Positions 24,331 through 39,812 of a stretch of DNA of 64,000 nt are shown piece by piece; positions within the stretch are counted from its first letter, which is position 1, and every line of letters starts with the position of its first letter. Origin of the DNA: Cryptomeria japonica (taxonomy: Eukaryota > Streptophyta > Pinopsida > Cupressales > Cupressaceae); assembly GCF_030272615.1 (NCBI RefSeq), contig NW_026729154.1:62001-126000 (forward strand). The letters run 5' to 3'. Made by a program: the position numbers and the translations under genes. The notes beneath the pieces were generated by a model that saw only the letters and a list, made by a program, of their open reading frames with translations, was not told where the DNA came from and did not search any database.

Positions 24331-25121
24331 GATAGATTCTATGCATAGAAGGAGGAGAAGTGGTATTATAATTGAGATTAAATAAAACAAAGACAGATCT
24401 TTCATTTACATATCTATAAGTATGCCTTAATCCAATTATTTAATTAAATTTAACTTTTTATAATGCACTTAAAAACTAATTCAGAAAAGTGCTAGTCCTA
24501 GTACAAAATGAGGTAGTATCAGATAACAATCTGACAGAAATCATGAGAAAAAGGTTACAAACGATAGATATCAATGTGTTTTTAAAAGTTTCTTATAAAT
24601 CTTACTATATTTCAAAATAGACTAAATTGTCAATAACAAAATTGTAATTTTTCTAATGATTCATTATACATTTTTTCTTATTTATTAATTGACTATTTAG
24701 ATGTTGAAAAATGAAGATAATATTTAAGATTAAATTATCTGTCACAGAACAACATTATTTTCAATTAAGTATTCGAATGAAGAAATATACTGCTGAAAAT
24801 CTCAACCATATAAAACAACAATAAATAAGTATATTATAAGGAAATGTGAATCTTACTGTTAGAAATTCTCTGCAAAACTTGTAATTTTAATTCTACCTTC
24901 GCACTTTCACTTTTGAAAGGTCCATGTGGAGATGTCTCTGTCATAGTAATTCAACCAAGGTCTCATCACTGATATATTCCAAAGCATACTTATTGATACA
25001 CAAATATACTGATATGTTTCTCTTTATCGATCGTTTGCAAACTACTTTGGACCAGCACACGATTGGATGCAGTCAGATTTTAGGAAGCACAAATTGAATA
25101 GTCTAATTGAAGGATGAATGA

Positions 25122-27384
25122 TCAACAGGGGGGAAGATCTTTGGGAGGAGGAAGAAGAGATTGAGATCTGCCACCATTTCCATTTAAAACAACCCACGCC
25201 ATCTTCAATCCCCAGCTGGTATGCAGCTCGAGATGACAATGCATGAACCACACTCCTGCAAAAAACATACATACAATCGGATATATGTTTATACGAAAGA
25301 AGCACAAATCTTTGAACCAGATGAGCGATTGAAGCTAACATTACGTAATGATATTAATACCTGGATTATCAGCTAGGAATCTGAGAGCCACCCAACCTCC
25401 ACTGGGAACTCCAACTGTGTTTCTCTCCGGAGGATCCACCAGATTAAAGTTAGATGGGTCAGTGCTTGCATTGTAGTTTCCCATACCCTGACCCACTATG
25501 AAGAAGTTGAAGCCGTGCAGATGCAGAGGATGGCTCTCGAAGGTCGCAATGCTGGTGTCCTGCAGAACTAGCTGTACGCTAGTGTTAAAGGGAAGCACTT
25601 CGACTCTGGTGTCGTTGAGGGTCTGTGTGTTGTTAGGCGGCGTGCCGGTGTAGTTGAAAGGAAATGGCGGATTGTCAGGGAAAGTGGTATTGTAAACTCC
25701 ATTGGACTGATTAAAGTAGTATGCTTGAAGAAGAGCGGTGGTGGGAAGAATGAAGGATATGTTGTTAATGGAGGCTGCAAATTTGGTACCGTTGGGGCCT
25801 TGACATGTCTGTCCTTGGGGACACGGATTTAGCCCCAACCCGACTGTGAATAGGAACTGTTTATCCATCTTCTGAGGGACAGCTGCTGCAGGAAATTTCG
25901 GATTGCCCAAGCTTCTCATCTTTTGGCTAAAATTGGCGGCAAAGGAGGTATCGTTGGGGGCTGGAAGCGTCGGTTTCATCATAGGAAGAGAGGATGAGGA
26001 TGAATTAACTGCTGTCGCATTGGAAGTTACATACTCTAAAATTCCAGCACTGGTTGAGTTATCAAAAGCTGCTGTTCCCGTAGCGAATGGGCCTGCTAAC
26101 ATGAGGAATGTGGCATTGGGTGGCTGAGACATAGCTGTCAAGAGGACGTTGGTAGTCTGACCGGGAGTGATGAGAATAACATTGGTTTGAAAAGGCTTGA
26201 CATACACAGCATCCGCTTCTACCACAGTCAATGTGTGGTTGGCTATTGCGAAAAACAGGTCACTATTGAGTGCAGCATTAACTATACGCAGTAGGTAAGT
26301 TTTCCCAGGGTTCACTTTGAGCCTGAATGTATCTGCATTACACAACACAGGAAACCTTTGTTACATTTACATTTAAACAAATGAACAATAGCGACCAGTC
26401 TAGTTATGTTTCATCCATTTTAATACCCCGCCCTCACCGTTGGTAGAGCAGTTATACATAAGTCCAGGGAGCCCGTTGATGGTATATGCATCTGACACAT
26501 TAGCTTGCGCACCACTTTGCATTGCTTGATTGATAACAGTCTCAGTGTCTGCATTCCACCACTCCCCTGCAATTTGCAACACATTATCAACAGCAGTATT
26601 TTCATTGTAAATTTAGGACTATGTACGTACAATGGCAACACATTATCAACGAGTACTGAAGGGCATACCGAAAACAATAGGCACTTCCTGGTGTGGGCGA
26701 GGGAATGGGTAAGAAGCATTCTTCTTGGGATAGATGATAATGGGCCCATGTATGCTTGCTCGCAACCATGAGATGTGGGCATGCCACCACAGTGTTCCTC
26801 TCTGCCTTTTGACAATAAACTTGTACACATAACTTTGCCCGGTTTGAATTGGACACTGAGTGACATAAGCAGGACCATCCGCCCATCCAGATCTAAGCTG
26901 CCGAATTCCATGCCTGAGCGATTCATAGGAATTCATTAGGTGCACCCACTAAAGGGACATCAGCATATAATATTATTTTTATTAAGTAAATAACTGAGTA
27001 GCGGGAGCAGAAGAGATACCAATGTATGCTAATATTGTTTTTAACATTATTTGTTACTTTGATAACCACGCGATCTCCTTCTCGAGCAACTACTGGAGGC
27101 CCCGGATATTGCCCGTTGACAGTCAAGAGAGCTTTCGTGGTGCAAAGACGAGTCACATTCGTCATTTGGATCTGTGGATATTTAGAACAAAGAATCAATC
27201 ACGGCTATCTGTAAAAATTTAATACTTTCCTAAACAATAAAACATTCAACTCATTCCATAGAATTATATAACCCACAGTGAAATTGTAGCGCCGTGTGAT
27301 CACAGCATGTTTCGCTGAAACAAATTGAATAGTGAACCACAATGCCAAAAGTGGCAGCACGAGGCGGCCATAAAATGTCTGCAT
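25122..27384 (-). CDS. LAC: Laccase, six exons, 579 aa (copy 2)
   Basis: Exact counterpart of the first laccase gene. Exons on the minus strand are 27277-27384, 27020-27171, 26669-26913, 26438-26566, 25361-26332 and 25122-25255. The encoded protein is the same in every exon, including the signal peptide, the four copper-binding motifs and the C-terminal PPC end, and I saw no splice-site change. With no protein difference between copies there is no sign of functional divergence or decay. Whether it is separately transcribed cannot be seen, but its upstream TATA and AC elements are present. Confidence 0.94.
26263..26283 (-). promoter_or_regulatory. Probable miR397 target site, laccase copy 2
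   Basis: Same 21-nt site and same 12-base complementary core as in copy 1, at the same place in exon 5. Confidence 0.6.
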
Positions 27385-27494
27385 TGCTAGAATCGTACAA
27401 TACTTCCTCTTTCAGAGTCTGATCACAACTTAAACAGGCTAAAATGCCAAATTGTTTCTGAACTGAGATGTGAAAATCTGTTTCTTTGTGTTTG

Positions 27495-27541
27495 TATATA
27501 TAGATACACGAATTAAATCAGCTGTTGTTGGGTAGGTTGGT
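27495..27541 (-). promoter_or_regulatory. Laccase copy 2 proximal promoter: TATA box and AC elements
   Basis: The same TATA box and overlapping AC-I/AC-II pair as in copy 1 lie at the same distance from the start codon. I saw no base difference in this stretch, so the duplicated unit carries its own core promoter. Confidence 0.65.
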
Positions 27542-30500
27542 AGGCAATACTGATATTTTAACACGAGTATAAATCGACATGAACAAGTATTGTTAGCAAC
27601 TGTATTAATCTATTTCATTTTCTTGACTTTTAATGATTCACATGTACTCTTCGTCGTTTTTGTTTGTTATGGAGATAAGGTGGGGCTTTCTATCCGGAGT
27701 GGCAACCAAGTAAACGATTCGCCCGATGAATACACCATCTTTTCCATTGTCATTAAAATCCATGAAATGTAAACCTATTTTGGTATACCAACCACTGCTC
27801 ATATTTTTGTTATTGGGAATTTTTGAGTTACTGGGTTCACATCCGTTCGTTCCAGACTGGTCTAAGCCTCCACTCCCGGTCTTCGAAGCAACATCGTTTA
27901 CCCATGCGGGACTACGAAACTTTAACTCCTTTTAGCTTCTAGGATCACATGAAATGATTGCATGATTAGAATTTCAGTAAACATAAATCAAACGAGACCA
28001 CTCCTAAAAACACTCTGATGTTTTCTCAATCTTCATTTATGATTGTCATATCTACATGATGCCAATCAACTTCAAGCATCCGATCTTGCTCATGGATGTG
28101 ACGATATAGCTCCTATATATATTTTTAGCTCATTGTTAATCACACACCACACCCTAATTTCCCAATGGAAATTACTGAGCCCCGTTTTGGAGGTTGGTCT
28201 AATCCTCATTCATTTGAATTAGGTCCTATATTTGTGCATGTGTGGTCCCTTCATTGGAAAACCATAGTTATGTTAATAAGTGATTTGAGAGTGTTTGTTT
28301 TCGCATATAGATTTCCCTTGTGTTTCTCCCATGCCTGCGACATTCAGTCTAACCTCCTCACCCAAAGTTATGATTCCTAGGCTACCTTCTATGTTAGTAA
28401 TTTGAATACACATGTAATTAGTGTTTATATGTCACAAATTAAATTTACTATAATGTTCAATGTTCATGTTTGTGGGTGTGCCATGAGGTCTTGTTTTGTG
28501 AGTAACAAGTCAGAATCAGGGCCAAGTGGCTAAATAAATTGGTTTGCAATCGATTTCATTCTCCTCATTTTTCACATATTAGTCGATCTAGTTGTGATCA
28601 ATGTTAATCATAATATACATTCAAAGCCCTTATCCTAACCCATCTCATGTTCTAGTGAGATAGGGATTTAATAAATAAAAAATGATAATTGAAAAAGATT
28701 CTAGTGTATTATATGTTGTCACACAACCAGTGTTTCTTTTGTATCAATACATGTGGCTAGAGCAGATGATTAAAAATGCAATTATAATACTTCTATGAGT
28801 CTTGACATAAAATAATGGAGATATACAACTACAAAAATGTGCATTATTAAATCTTTACTATACTAATATAAAGTGCATCCATTCATTTACAATTTATATG
28901 TTCAATTCTCTATAACACTAAAAAAAATTACTATACCTTAGAATTGGTTTAGTGACCAATTATTTAAATGAACTACTAGTTCATATAGATATATCATTAG
29001 ATCTATCATTTATTAGCGTTTAGCAACTCTTGGGAGACTTGGTACTAGGAAATTGTTAAATATTCAAGGAAAATTGTGATGTCCCACTCACAATTAACTA
29101 TTATTTAACAGTCACATTCAAAAAATTGTGAAAAACGTTTTAGTAATTTCATTCATCACTCCTATAGGTCTAGCATGAAATGAAGTGAGGAAACCTAGAA
29201 AATATATTGCAAATAGAATCTAGATATTGTCTTAAGTTTATCATGATCTATGATAGTAACCACAAAAATAATTAGGGAAAAAAAACCCATTTCATTCATT
29301 TTTACTTCTTAAATATACGTCATTTTGGCTAAAATATATACCTTTGTGGCACTTGCAAAATTAAATTTGGTGATTGTAGGGGCTTATCAACCACTAATGG
29401 AATCACGAGCATTGCAAAAGGATAGGCGACATTTATTAGAGATATTTAGCATGCTATTATTCATTATATCTCTTTCTATAATTAAAATAATTATTTTAGC
29501 TACGCTTACTTGATATGTTAGATCTTTTTTCCTATTATGAACCATGTCATATTGTTGGCACAATAGTGAGCTTTTGAAATATGGACCACACTTTTGAATG
29601 GTTTGAAAACTCATACACCTTGTAATTCTTTTGCCTATGCATCTTTATTTGATTTTAAATGGTGATTCAAAGTGTTTCAAAGCCTACATGAAATCGATAA
29701 TACCTATTCACATCATCTTCAGTTTAGAGCATTTCCCCTCACAGAATCATGTTGAGGATTTATAAGGTTCTTAAACCTTCATATTGTCCAAAACCAATAC
29801 TTGCTTTTTTCTCTCTTTCATGTCAAATATTTTGTAAACATTTTAACTTGATGCATGAGACACTTCTTCATTGTTTGTGTTTGCATATTGAGAGTATTGA
29901 GGTAAACATCCCTTAAAGTAGGTGGATGGACGAAATCCTGACAAGTTGATAAGCATATAGGAAAGTTAAACTCCTAGAAGGAAGCATGGGGACCGAGGGA
30001 ATCTTAAAAGTCCAACTTTAAAAGTTATTAAAAGGGCCTTTGAATATTTTAGAGGATTGAGGAAGGTATTAAGGGAAGGCCAAGTCTAAAGGTTGAAGAA
30101 ATAGACTTAGAAAATGTTCAGAGGACAAGGGATTAGGATATCAATTTTAACAGGTAAATGGTATTTGGGATGGGAATGTCCAATGGTCCAACTTGAAAGA
30201 CTCAATTTTTTTTAAAGGTGATGTATTAGGAGGTTAGGATTGACGAGAAAGATGTGACATAAACTGAAACTTTGAAACTATATGAATTTGGCAAATATAG
30301 AAAACACCGAGGAAATCAAGTAGAGAGCTCTCATACTTAAATTTTATGGAAATTTGATATTTTTTAATATATGAGGGGATTAAAAATAACTACAATAAGT
30401 TATAAATCATAAATTAATACCCACATAGATGTTTCTTAGATTGATTACAAGTAATGGGTCAAATAGGGTTAAACATACAAAAGGGAGGGGACTCAAGAAG

Positions 30501-32321
30501 TATTGTGGGATCACCCGTGAAGAGGGACAAGAACAAGAAGAGGAACAAGACACAAAAGGAAAGGAACGACAAAAATCTAAGTAAAATTAGAAGAAGAAGG
30601 TCAATGAGAAGGAGAAGGAAAAGTAGAAGAAAGGCAATAAGAAGAGGAAAAATTACATGAAATTAAAATATCTAATACAAATATAGTGTGGTATTAATAG
30701 TAGGTCAAATAAGAGTATATCACAGAAGATAACATAAAACATTTTGAAGAATAAGTATCTGATCATTATACCTATTTCATTATTACAATATATTACCCTT
30801 TTACATGAATATTGTGACAAAATATGTAGCTTGATAATTCTTCTTGCCAAAGAGCTTCCTTATTTTTGGCGCTAAATTTTTTTTTGATTTTATGGTACTT
30901 GAATATTCATGTCAAACACTATATTTTTTTGTTGGGCACTGGGGTCACCATTCGTATTTTCCTTGTTGACCTTGGTGGCCTCTACAATATCCCTTTTTAA
31001 AGTAATTAATGCATTTAATACACTGCATGAGTTCTATGAACACAAATTTCTAAGTTAGTTTAGTGCACTTGTTCCCTTGAGTTGAGTAGTCCTACAAAGT
31101 GGGGGAAAAATTTAGTGTCGTAAACTACACCTAGTGCATTAATGACACTTATGCAATAGGCTCGGTGTGTTTATAATAAAAAATAATAATCAAGATACTA
31201 TCATTCCAGCATCATGGATTTTAAAGATGAAGCATTAGCAACCCCTAATCCAAATGTGGGATTGATTTGGTCAAATGGGAGAGTGGTGAGCATACATGTA
31301 TGTAGCGCACAAACGTCCCGAAATGATTTTAGATTTAAATTGGATATATTCTACATCGAGCCTCTTTTGATGCATGTCCCTTCTTTTGGGCACATTCAAA
31401 ATGGCTATTCCCACTCATTTTGAGCAGAAAAACTCTTCTTTCTCTTTCATTTTGCAACATTCACACTCTCGGATATCTATCTCTCACACTAGTAATAAAA
31501 CTCTACCAAAATCTGCACTCATGAAAATAAAAAACAATTATTATCTTGCTTACAATCGTGCCATTATTTCAAGAGAGGGGTCTTTCCTATGTAATGTTTT
31601 CCTTTCTCTCTTATCTCTTGTATGTATTTTTTTTCAATATAACATCATGTCACTAGTCTCTAAATGTATTTATTATCTATTTGAATTAATCAAATTAACA
31701 TTTTATCTCAAATAATAGTGGGTTTCCTCCATTAAGAAGAGTTTGTTTCTATTGCACAATCTAATCTTTTATTTTATCCAATCTATGTATCTAGTTGTCT
31801 ATGGAGGTATAAACATAGAAACAGGGGTTTGAATAAGGCAAACCCCTATACAACCCCAACATGTTGCCCTATATGAGTGTGTGTTGGTGATGAATAGTTT
31901 CATAGTGCATGAGATTCTTTTTGGTGTGACTTTTGGTGCTTTTCTATTTTTTGTTTCTACATATGACACCGCAATGTGTAGATGTCCCTCTGGCACATTG
32001 GTATCCAAGGCTAAGGCTTCACCAGTTCATGGGTAAAGTATGCATTTATAGAGATTTCTTTTTCTATAATCAAAATATTTTGACTATTTGATATTCCTTT
32101 CTTATGTAGTATTTTATGTTTATAGACATAGTTTAGTTTGTTTCCTTTCTTCCATATCAATCTTCTTGGCTCACGAGAGTGAAAATTAAGTGATGTATCG
32201 AAGGTTGGTTTCCTACACAAGATATTTTCATCTCAACGGTAGTAAATACTCTCCTCTACACTCTCTTTTTTAAACATGATAAATATCTAAGAGCATTTGA
32301 AGAAGATTCCGAAGTACAATG

Positions 32322-32732
32322 GAGGCTTCATACATTCAATAAATTCCTTAATCTAGCAATTCCTTTTCATTTAAACCTCCTTCAAAATTTGAAGGATTAA
32401 ATTGTAGCTTCAAATTAATCCAGGTGATGGCCTTGATGAATATCTCCTCTCTTTGATCAAGCCTGAGTTGATTCACATTATCTCCCCCTTCAACAGTATA
32501 CTCTTTGACATTTTCATTGACGTCCTCTATATGGGCTCCTCTTCTCTGAGACATCTCCAATGTGTCCATTTTCCATATTAAACCTCTAACTATGTCTGTA
32601 ATATCGAGCTCAAAGCCTCTTTGTCTTCTTCCTCTTCAACCCTTGTTTCTATATGTCATATTGGCTACCTATAGGTCTTCTTCTTGACACAAATGAACTT
32701 CCTCTAATCCTACTTGATGCATGCCAACTTAC
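32322..32732 (-). mobile_element. Ty3/gypsy-type gag fragment, unit 2 (fossil)
   Basis: Copy of the gag scrap of unit 1 with the same translation. It was carried along in the tandem duplication and is not an independent insertion. Confidence 0.5.
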
Positions 32733-35035
32733 TAAACAGAATTTCAAATTGGGTATGGTTTATTATTAAGGAAAAAATGGTTTTGAAGGGATCTGAAAAC
32801 CCTAAGTACAAAGAGCTGCAAATAGAAAACACATAGCCAAACAACAACACAAAAATTACCTAGAATACAGAACCCTAAAATAGTAGGCCAACAAAAGAAA
32901 ATATAAAACCTAACACAAATTCTTCAGGGCTTTAGCAAACTCAACTTTCATTTGTTCCATATTTTGGGTAATGTTCATCAGATCTTGCAATTCTATGTTT
33001 GCTTTAGCTCCCTAGCGTTCTTGAGATGTCCATGGGTTTGAGATGATGGACCTACACTATCATCCTTATTCTAGTTACTCTTCTCGACTAGGTTGATATT
33101 AATTGAAATGTTGCCCCCAAACTTCAAAGCCTACATAGTCTACCACTGATTCACAAAAGTTTTATCCCCTTCTACATTGCTGTGAATGGTTTTAAGGCTC
33201 ATGCTAATAGATTAGTGAGGTTATAATTAATTCTCTTCATCTTGGCTTCAATAGCCCAAGTCTACCTTCATAGTCTTCAAGTGAGCAACATATTTGGTCA
33301 TGTTTTCTAAGATAGAGAGCATTTTGTCTTTTTCCTCATAAGAGATCACATTGTCAACAGGATCCCTAAACGAATATCGACCATCACCTTGCTCCAAAAT
33401 AACCACTTTTCTTTTAATGGATTGGATGTTGATATTAACTTGATTGATTTCTAAAAAAGGCTCTTAGGAAATCCTAAACTAGTCTACTATGGCATCCCTA
33501 TTAATACCCAAAAAATAGCTAGATTCCCAGGGTCACTTCCAAGGAAAGGGGACTATTTTTAAAGATCCCTAGGAAAGGGAGGATTATTAATTCTCTCTTG
33601 ATTAGCATAATTAAAAGATCAAGGGGAAGGGGAACTCCCAAGAAGCCTTCTCCTCCACCCATCACATTCTCCCTTTCGCCCAAAAAATTCTCCCCTTCCA
33701 AATTTTGGTTCTTGTCAACCTCCTCAGCATCTAACTCCTCATCAAGTCATCTAGGAGAATCATGCATGTAAAATTATTTAATTTAACAAATCTTTCTTTT
33801 TATACTGAATTTAATGAGATTCTCTTTTTCTTCTCCTCTGACACATTATTCTTGTTTTACTTTGAGGAAGTTTCATCCTTTGTTTGCTAGTCCTCATCCT
33901 CTGAATCATCATCACATTCCCCTATATTTCTCTACATACCCTCCTTTGACACCTATTCACCGAGTGCAAAGGGGGATAACCTTGATATTTTCACTTAGAG
34001 GAAAATGGGAGGGCATTGAATTGTTCCATAATTAGAAGGATCGAGCCCTCATGAAGATTAGGGTTTCTTTGCTTCTTATTATGTTCTTTAATATTGGCTT
34101 CCAAGGATGATAAGAGATAGAATGGAAACAAACGAAGAACTTATTTCTAAAGTGTTTAAGCCGAGAAAAATGACCACCATAGATTTTGGTAAACCACCCA
34201 TCTAAGGTAAAATATTGTATAAGGACCTTAGCCACACCCACCCAAAGGGGTTTAAGGGTGTCTACTTGGTAAGAAATGTTTGAATTGTTGACAAGATTCA
34301 ACCCCTCTCCATATTTTAGAAAGGTTTTCACCATGGACTCAGAAGATTTTGCCCTTGAAATTGTTTGTTCCTTCCATAGGCAGCCCAATAAGCTCCACAA
34401 TCAACTCCTTTGTGAAATCTGAGCTTTTATTGTCATTTCAAAAAAATAAAGTGCATCCATTATCTACCAAAAATCTTTGTTACCTTTGGATCAAAGCCAT
34501 GAGGATTCTCTAAAAAGGGTGTAACCCCACATTAAGTAAAAATCCACAAATTTTTCTCTTTTATGTGCATTTCGTCAGAGGAAATGCGCTCCTATTGATG
34601 TCTCTCCTCCTATTATGGATCCCACATATAAAATAAAAAAGAAATGCCTACCCCAACAACAGTCATAATCAAAGCCCTAAAAACCCCACCATGAATGTCA
34701 TCAGAGGAAATGGACTCCTATTGATGTATGTCCCCCGCCATGATGGAGCCCACACATAAAATAACAAAGAAATGCCTACCCCACAATTGACCACCCAACA
34801 ACATAGTCTCAATTGAAGCCCTTAAAAGCGCTATTTGAAATAAGGAAATCTAAAAACCAAGAAACTGGGTACTAATATCACCCACAATCCAACTGGAAAT
34901 AGTTAGCTAGTGAGCACCAAGGGGGAAAAATACCTAACTATCATCATTAAAACATATCAAATAATGAAGAAAGGATAGGTTGAAAAATATAATCACCCAC
35001 ATAGACAAAAACAAGTTAACCAAGGTGGTTAATAT

Positions 35036-35842
35036 TGTTAAATATCCAGGCAACTGAGAGGGGCTTGAATTAGTTGAAAAACATAAATCAATTTCATGTA
35101 ACCCTTTTGCACATCTGGAGTAACCAATAGAATTAATTAAGATAGATATAGCATGAAAACATAAACATACAACAAATCACACAATGAACACTAGATATGA
35201 TGTGGAAAACCCAGAAAGCGAAAAATCACAGAGAATGTTAGTTCTCAATATAAAATATTGGTTTAGGTGACACCAGTTAAGGTAATTTTTACAAAGGGTT
35301 TCTCATTGTTAGAATACTCACTTCAAGAGGGCTCATTGCCCAGAAAAAAGGTCGACTACTGAAGAAACAAAAAATGAAAAGAAAGAATCCACCATTGAAT
35401 CTCAATCTGAAACACCAGACTACTTCTGGTAGCTCAGTACCAATGCACTCTCACATATTGCCAAAAATCAGATCTTTCCTTTCCAATATCGCATTCAATA
35501 GAAATGCGACACTTTTTCTATATAAATTCATTTAGATCTTTCTTTTATATAAATACATATATACATGTATATATGTATATATATATACATGTATATATGT
35601 ATATACATGTATATATATACATGTATATACATGTATATATATACATGTATATATATCTACATATATACATGTATACATATATACATGTATATATATATAT
35701 GTATATATGTATATATATATATATATGTATCTATACATGTATATATACATGTATACATGTATACATATATCTATACATGTATATATACATTTACACATGT
35801 ATATATGTATACATGTATACATGTATATATACATGTATAGAT

Positions 35843-35874
<32 letters not shown>

Positions 35875-36395
35875 ATCTATGTATATATATATACATATAT
35901 ATGTATATATATACATATATATGTATATATATACATATATATGTATATATATACATATATATACATATATATATTGTCTCAGGGAAACATAATCTTCTAA
36001 ATCGGCCAAGAGAGAGTTCTAAAATAGGTCAACACTAAACCTTATTGTGGTGGGAAGGAATCAGAAGTAAACCATACCACAATGGAGAACAATTGTCAGA
36101 TCAAAATGTTACATCCATTATAAATTTTGGACCCGAAACATGACTTACACTACACCAAAGCTGCTACACAACCTCAAATTCTAGACTTAATCCAGACCCA
36201 AAAATCATTGCCCAATACAATGAAAATAAGAATGGAATCAAGATACACATGAATACAATTAATCAACACCATATCTAATAGACAAAAATATCTAGATTGA
36301 CAGATCAACTCAATTAACCCATGTTGAAACATAACTTCCAGAGTACCAAAGGTTTCAGGAGTTCATCTTTTGGATCACCAACACCAAGGACATCA
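35036..36395 (-). repeat. Copia 3' LTR, unit 2
   Basis: Counterpart of the unit 1 3' LTR. The internal microsatellite is 24 bp shorter. Confidence 0.85.
35544..35975. repeat. AT microsatellite, 432 bp (unit 2)
   Basis: Same tract as in unit 1 but 24 bp shorter, mainly through loss of one TATATACATG-type block group. Confidence 0.95.
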
Positions 36396-39258
36396 AAAAT
36401 GTTGATTTCACATCCATCTGATAAACCTTGAAATCCTTATAAGCTACAAAAGCCAAAAGCATCCTAATTTCCTCCATCCGAGCAACCAGGCCATATGTCT
36501 CGTCAAAATTAATCTCTTCAATCAAAGTGTAACCTTTACAAACCAATATTTCTTTATTTCTCATAACATTTCCAGCTTCATTGAGCTTGTTCTAGAATAC
36601 CCACTTTGTTCCAATCACATTCTTATATGTCATTTTATTAACTAGTTCCCATGTTGAATTATTCTCAATTGTGTCCAACTCTTCTATCATTACCTTCATC
36701 CAATTCTGATAATTGCAAGCTTCTTCTGTTGTTTTCAATTCAATCTCTAAAAGTTAACATAACAAAACTTGTTCTTGAGCTGCTTTGCTTCTTGTGATAA
36801 TTCCTTTGTTTGTATCTCTGAAAAAACGGTCCACTAAATGATTCTTCTAAACATATCTCAATGTCTTAGATGTAGAAGTTGAAGCTTCCTAATCTTTCTT
36901 TTCTTCTTCTCCTTCTTCGATCTTCTCTCCACTTTTTCTGTCGGTCGATTCATCAGACTCATAACCTACCAATTTGTCAGACTCTTTAGAAATGTATTCA
37001 TCAACCTTCGCATTTTCACTTTCAACAATCTTGTTTAGCCTTATATTACAACGCTGATATGCTTTCCTCTTTGTTGAATATCCTAGGAATATGCCTTCAT
37101 CTTCTCTATTGTCAAATTTTCCAAGATTATCTTCATCTCTCCGGATGTAGCAGTTTCTTCCAAATACCTTAAAATATTTCACTGTCGACTTTCTACCATG
37201 TCATAGCTCATAAGATGTATTTCCATGTATTTTCTTATATAAAATTACGTTAGGATTGTAGACTATAGTATGAAATGCTTCTCTCCAGTAGACTTCTCTG
37301 TTGATCACTATTTTGGTTGCATCTTGAATTATTTGGTTCATCCTTTCCACTACACCATTCTGTTGCAGTGTTCTAGGGGAAGATGACTATTTTCTAATAC
37401 CATGTCTCTCACAAAAGTTGTTGAACTCTTCCGAATTAAATTCTCCTCCTCTATTAGACCTCAAACACTTAATTTTTCTATCAACTTCATTTTCAACTTG
37501 AGCCTTAAATATCTTGAATTTCTCTAATGCTTCTAGCTTCTCTCTCAAAAATGCAAACCATGAAATTCTAGAATAATCATCAATCAACAACATGAAATGC
37601 TTCTCACCTTGTATACTTCTTGTTTTGGTCGGACCGCATAGTTTTGTGTGCACTAAATTCAACAACCTAGTGGACAAGTGCTCTAAATTATTTTGTATTT
37701 TCCTTTCATCTACTTCAAAGTTTACATTCTCTACAAATTTTGTTGGTTTGGTCGAACTCGGTAAATCTCTCACTACACTTGATGAGCTAATCTTCACCAA
37801 GTTGTCAAAATTGATATGACATGTCCTTTGGTGCCAGAGTCAGATATCATTGATCTAAGATAACAAACAATTGTTTGCATCTCCTTCCAAGAAATACATG
37901 TTCCACCAATCTTTTTCCCTGCTACAATAACAATTTCAGATTCTTTCTAGATCTCACAACCATCATCTTGAAAAACAATGTTGTAACCATTTTCACACAT
38001 TTGTCCAACACTCAAAATATTAAGATGAAAACCATTAACATAGTAAACATTATCAGTATTGTTCTTTCCATCAAAAGAAATAGAACCAATCCCACAATTT
38101 GTGTTGTTTGATCATCTCTGAACCTAACAAAACTACCATCGTACTTTTCAAGTTTCACAAACTTACTTTAGTCATGAGTCATATGATTTCAGCATCCACT
38201 ATAAATCAATCATTCATTTCTATCTCTTCTAACATGTACAACAGTAGCAACCACCTTAGGAATATCAATCTTTGTTACATCTCTTTTTACCAAAACAAGC
38301 AATCACCATCTTCATAATTTAAATCATCATCTAAAATACCAACATCATCTTTGACATAATAGGCTCTCTTATTAAATTTTCCTTTACCTTCTCTAGACCT
38401 TTGTCTTGAACCTTTTCCCGAACATCTAGTAGCAATGTGACCAATCTTTTCACATCTAAAGCATTTAAAAGGTAACATACCTTTGTATTTGTCGGTGTCT
38501 CTCTTCAGTTTTCTCACAAAGCTTGCTTTCGTCTCATCTAAAATTTCATCTTCTGGATCTTCGTTAGATGCTTTGAAGGTAGACTCGATCTTAGCTTTGT
38601 GTTTTCCAAGCTTACCTCTCTCAAATCCTAATAGAGTACCATAAGGCTTCACTCTTGTAAATTTCTTCCGATCATAGGTTTCTTCATTAGTCAAGATCTT
38701 ATCATTGTAGCTTTCTGGTAGGGACATTAGAATCTTCTCAATTATGTATTCATCCAACAAGCTGACACCAAGTTCTCTGATTTCATTTACCGCACTATCA
38801 ACCTTATAAAAATCTGTTGTTATATCTTCTCCTTCTTCCATTTTCAAGTTCTCATATCTGTGATTAGTTTTTATCTTCTTTGATAATTTAACTCTGTCAC
38901 TTCCTTCATAGATATCTCTCAACTTTTTCCAAACCTCATGAGTAGTATTCAATGAAATAATCATTGTCAATTCAATCTTTGATAAAGCACTAAACATAGC
39001 ATACCGTGCCTTTTCATTCACTTCATAAGCTTGAACCTTATCTAGAGTACTAAGACCATTTTCCGATTGAATATACTAAGTTTCCACTGCTTTCCAAGTG
39101 TTGTATCCCAAAGAGATCAGGTAGCCTCTAATCTTTAATTTCCAAAAACTATATTCGGATCCTTCAAAAATAGGAATAGTCAATTTATGTGCCATTGGAT
39201 CAAGATCTACCTCAAGCAGATAAGCTCTTCTCCAAGTAACCAAATCTCTGATACCAAT

Positions 39259-39774
39259 AGTTGAATATCCGAGCAACTGATAGGGGGAATGAATTAGATG
39301 AAAAAATTAAATCAATTTCTTCTAACCCTTTTGCATATCTATAGTGACCAATAAAATTATTTAAGAAAAATATAGCATGAACATATAAACATACAATAGA
39401 TCACACAATGAACACCAGATATAACGTGGAAAACCCAAGAAGGGAAAAACCATAGAGAATGTTAGTTCTCAATATAAAACACGGGTTAAGGTGACACGGG
39501 TTAAGGTGATTTTTACAAAGGGTGGCTCACTGCTAGGATCCTCACTATGAGAGAGAACACTACCCAGAAAAAGGCTCACTATCGAAGAAATAAAGGAATA
39601 ATTTAGAAAAGAAAGAATCCACCACTGAATCTCAATCTGCAAGACTGGACTGCTTCTGATACCTCAATACCAATGCACTCTCACCCATTTCCAACTATCA
39701 GATCTTTCCTTTTCAATCTCGCATATCTTCAATAATAATACCATATTTTTTTATATAAATTCATTCAAATCTTC

Positions 39775-39812
<38 letters not shown>

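Larger units (their letters stand above)
1..24432. repeat. Tandem unit 1 of a 24.4-kb direct repeat
   Basis: The sequence from base 1 recurs from base 24433 and again from base 48846, in the same orientation and with the same gene and repeat order. This first period is 24432 bp long. It carries one laccase gene, a gypsy gag scrap, a Copia element, a LINE with a nested insert and AT-rich spacers. The window start coincides with the chosen phase, so the real duplication breakpoint is unknown: any circular permutation of this unit is possible. It differs from unit 2 by about two dozen substitutions that I could see, a 24-bp microsatellite change, a 6-bp TA change and a 1-bp indel. Confidence 0.97.
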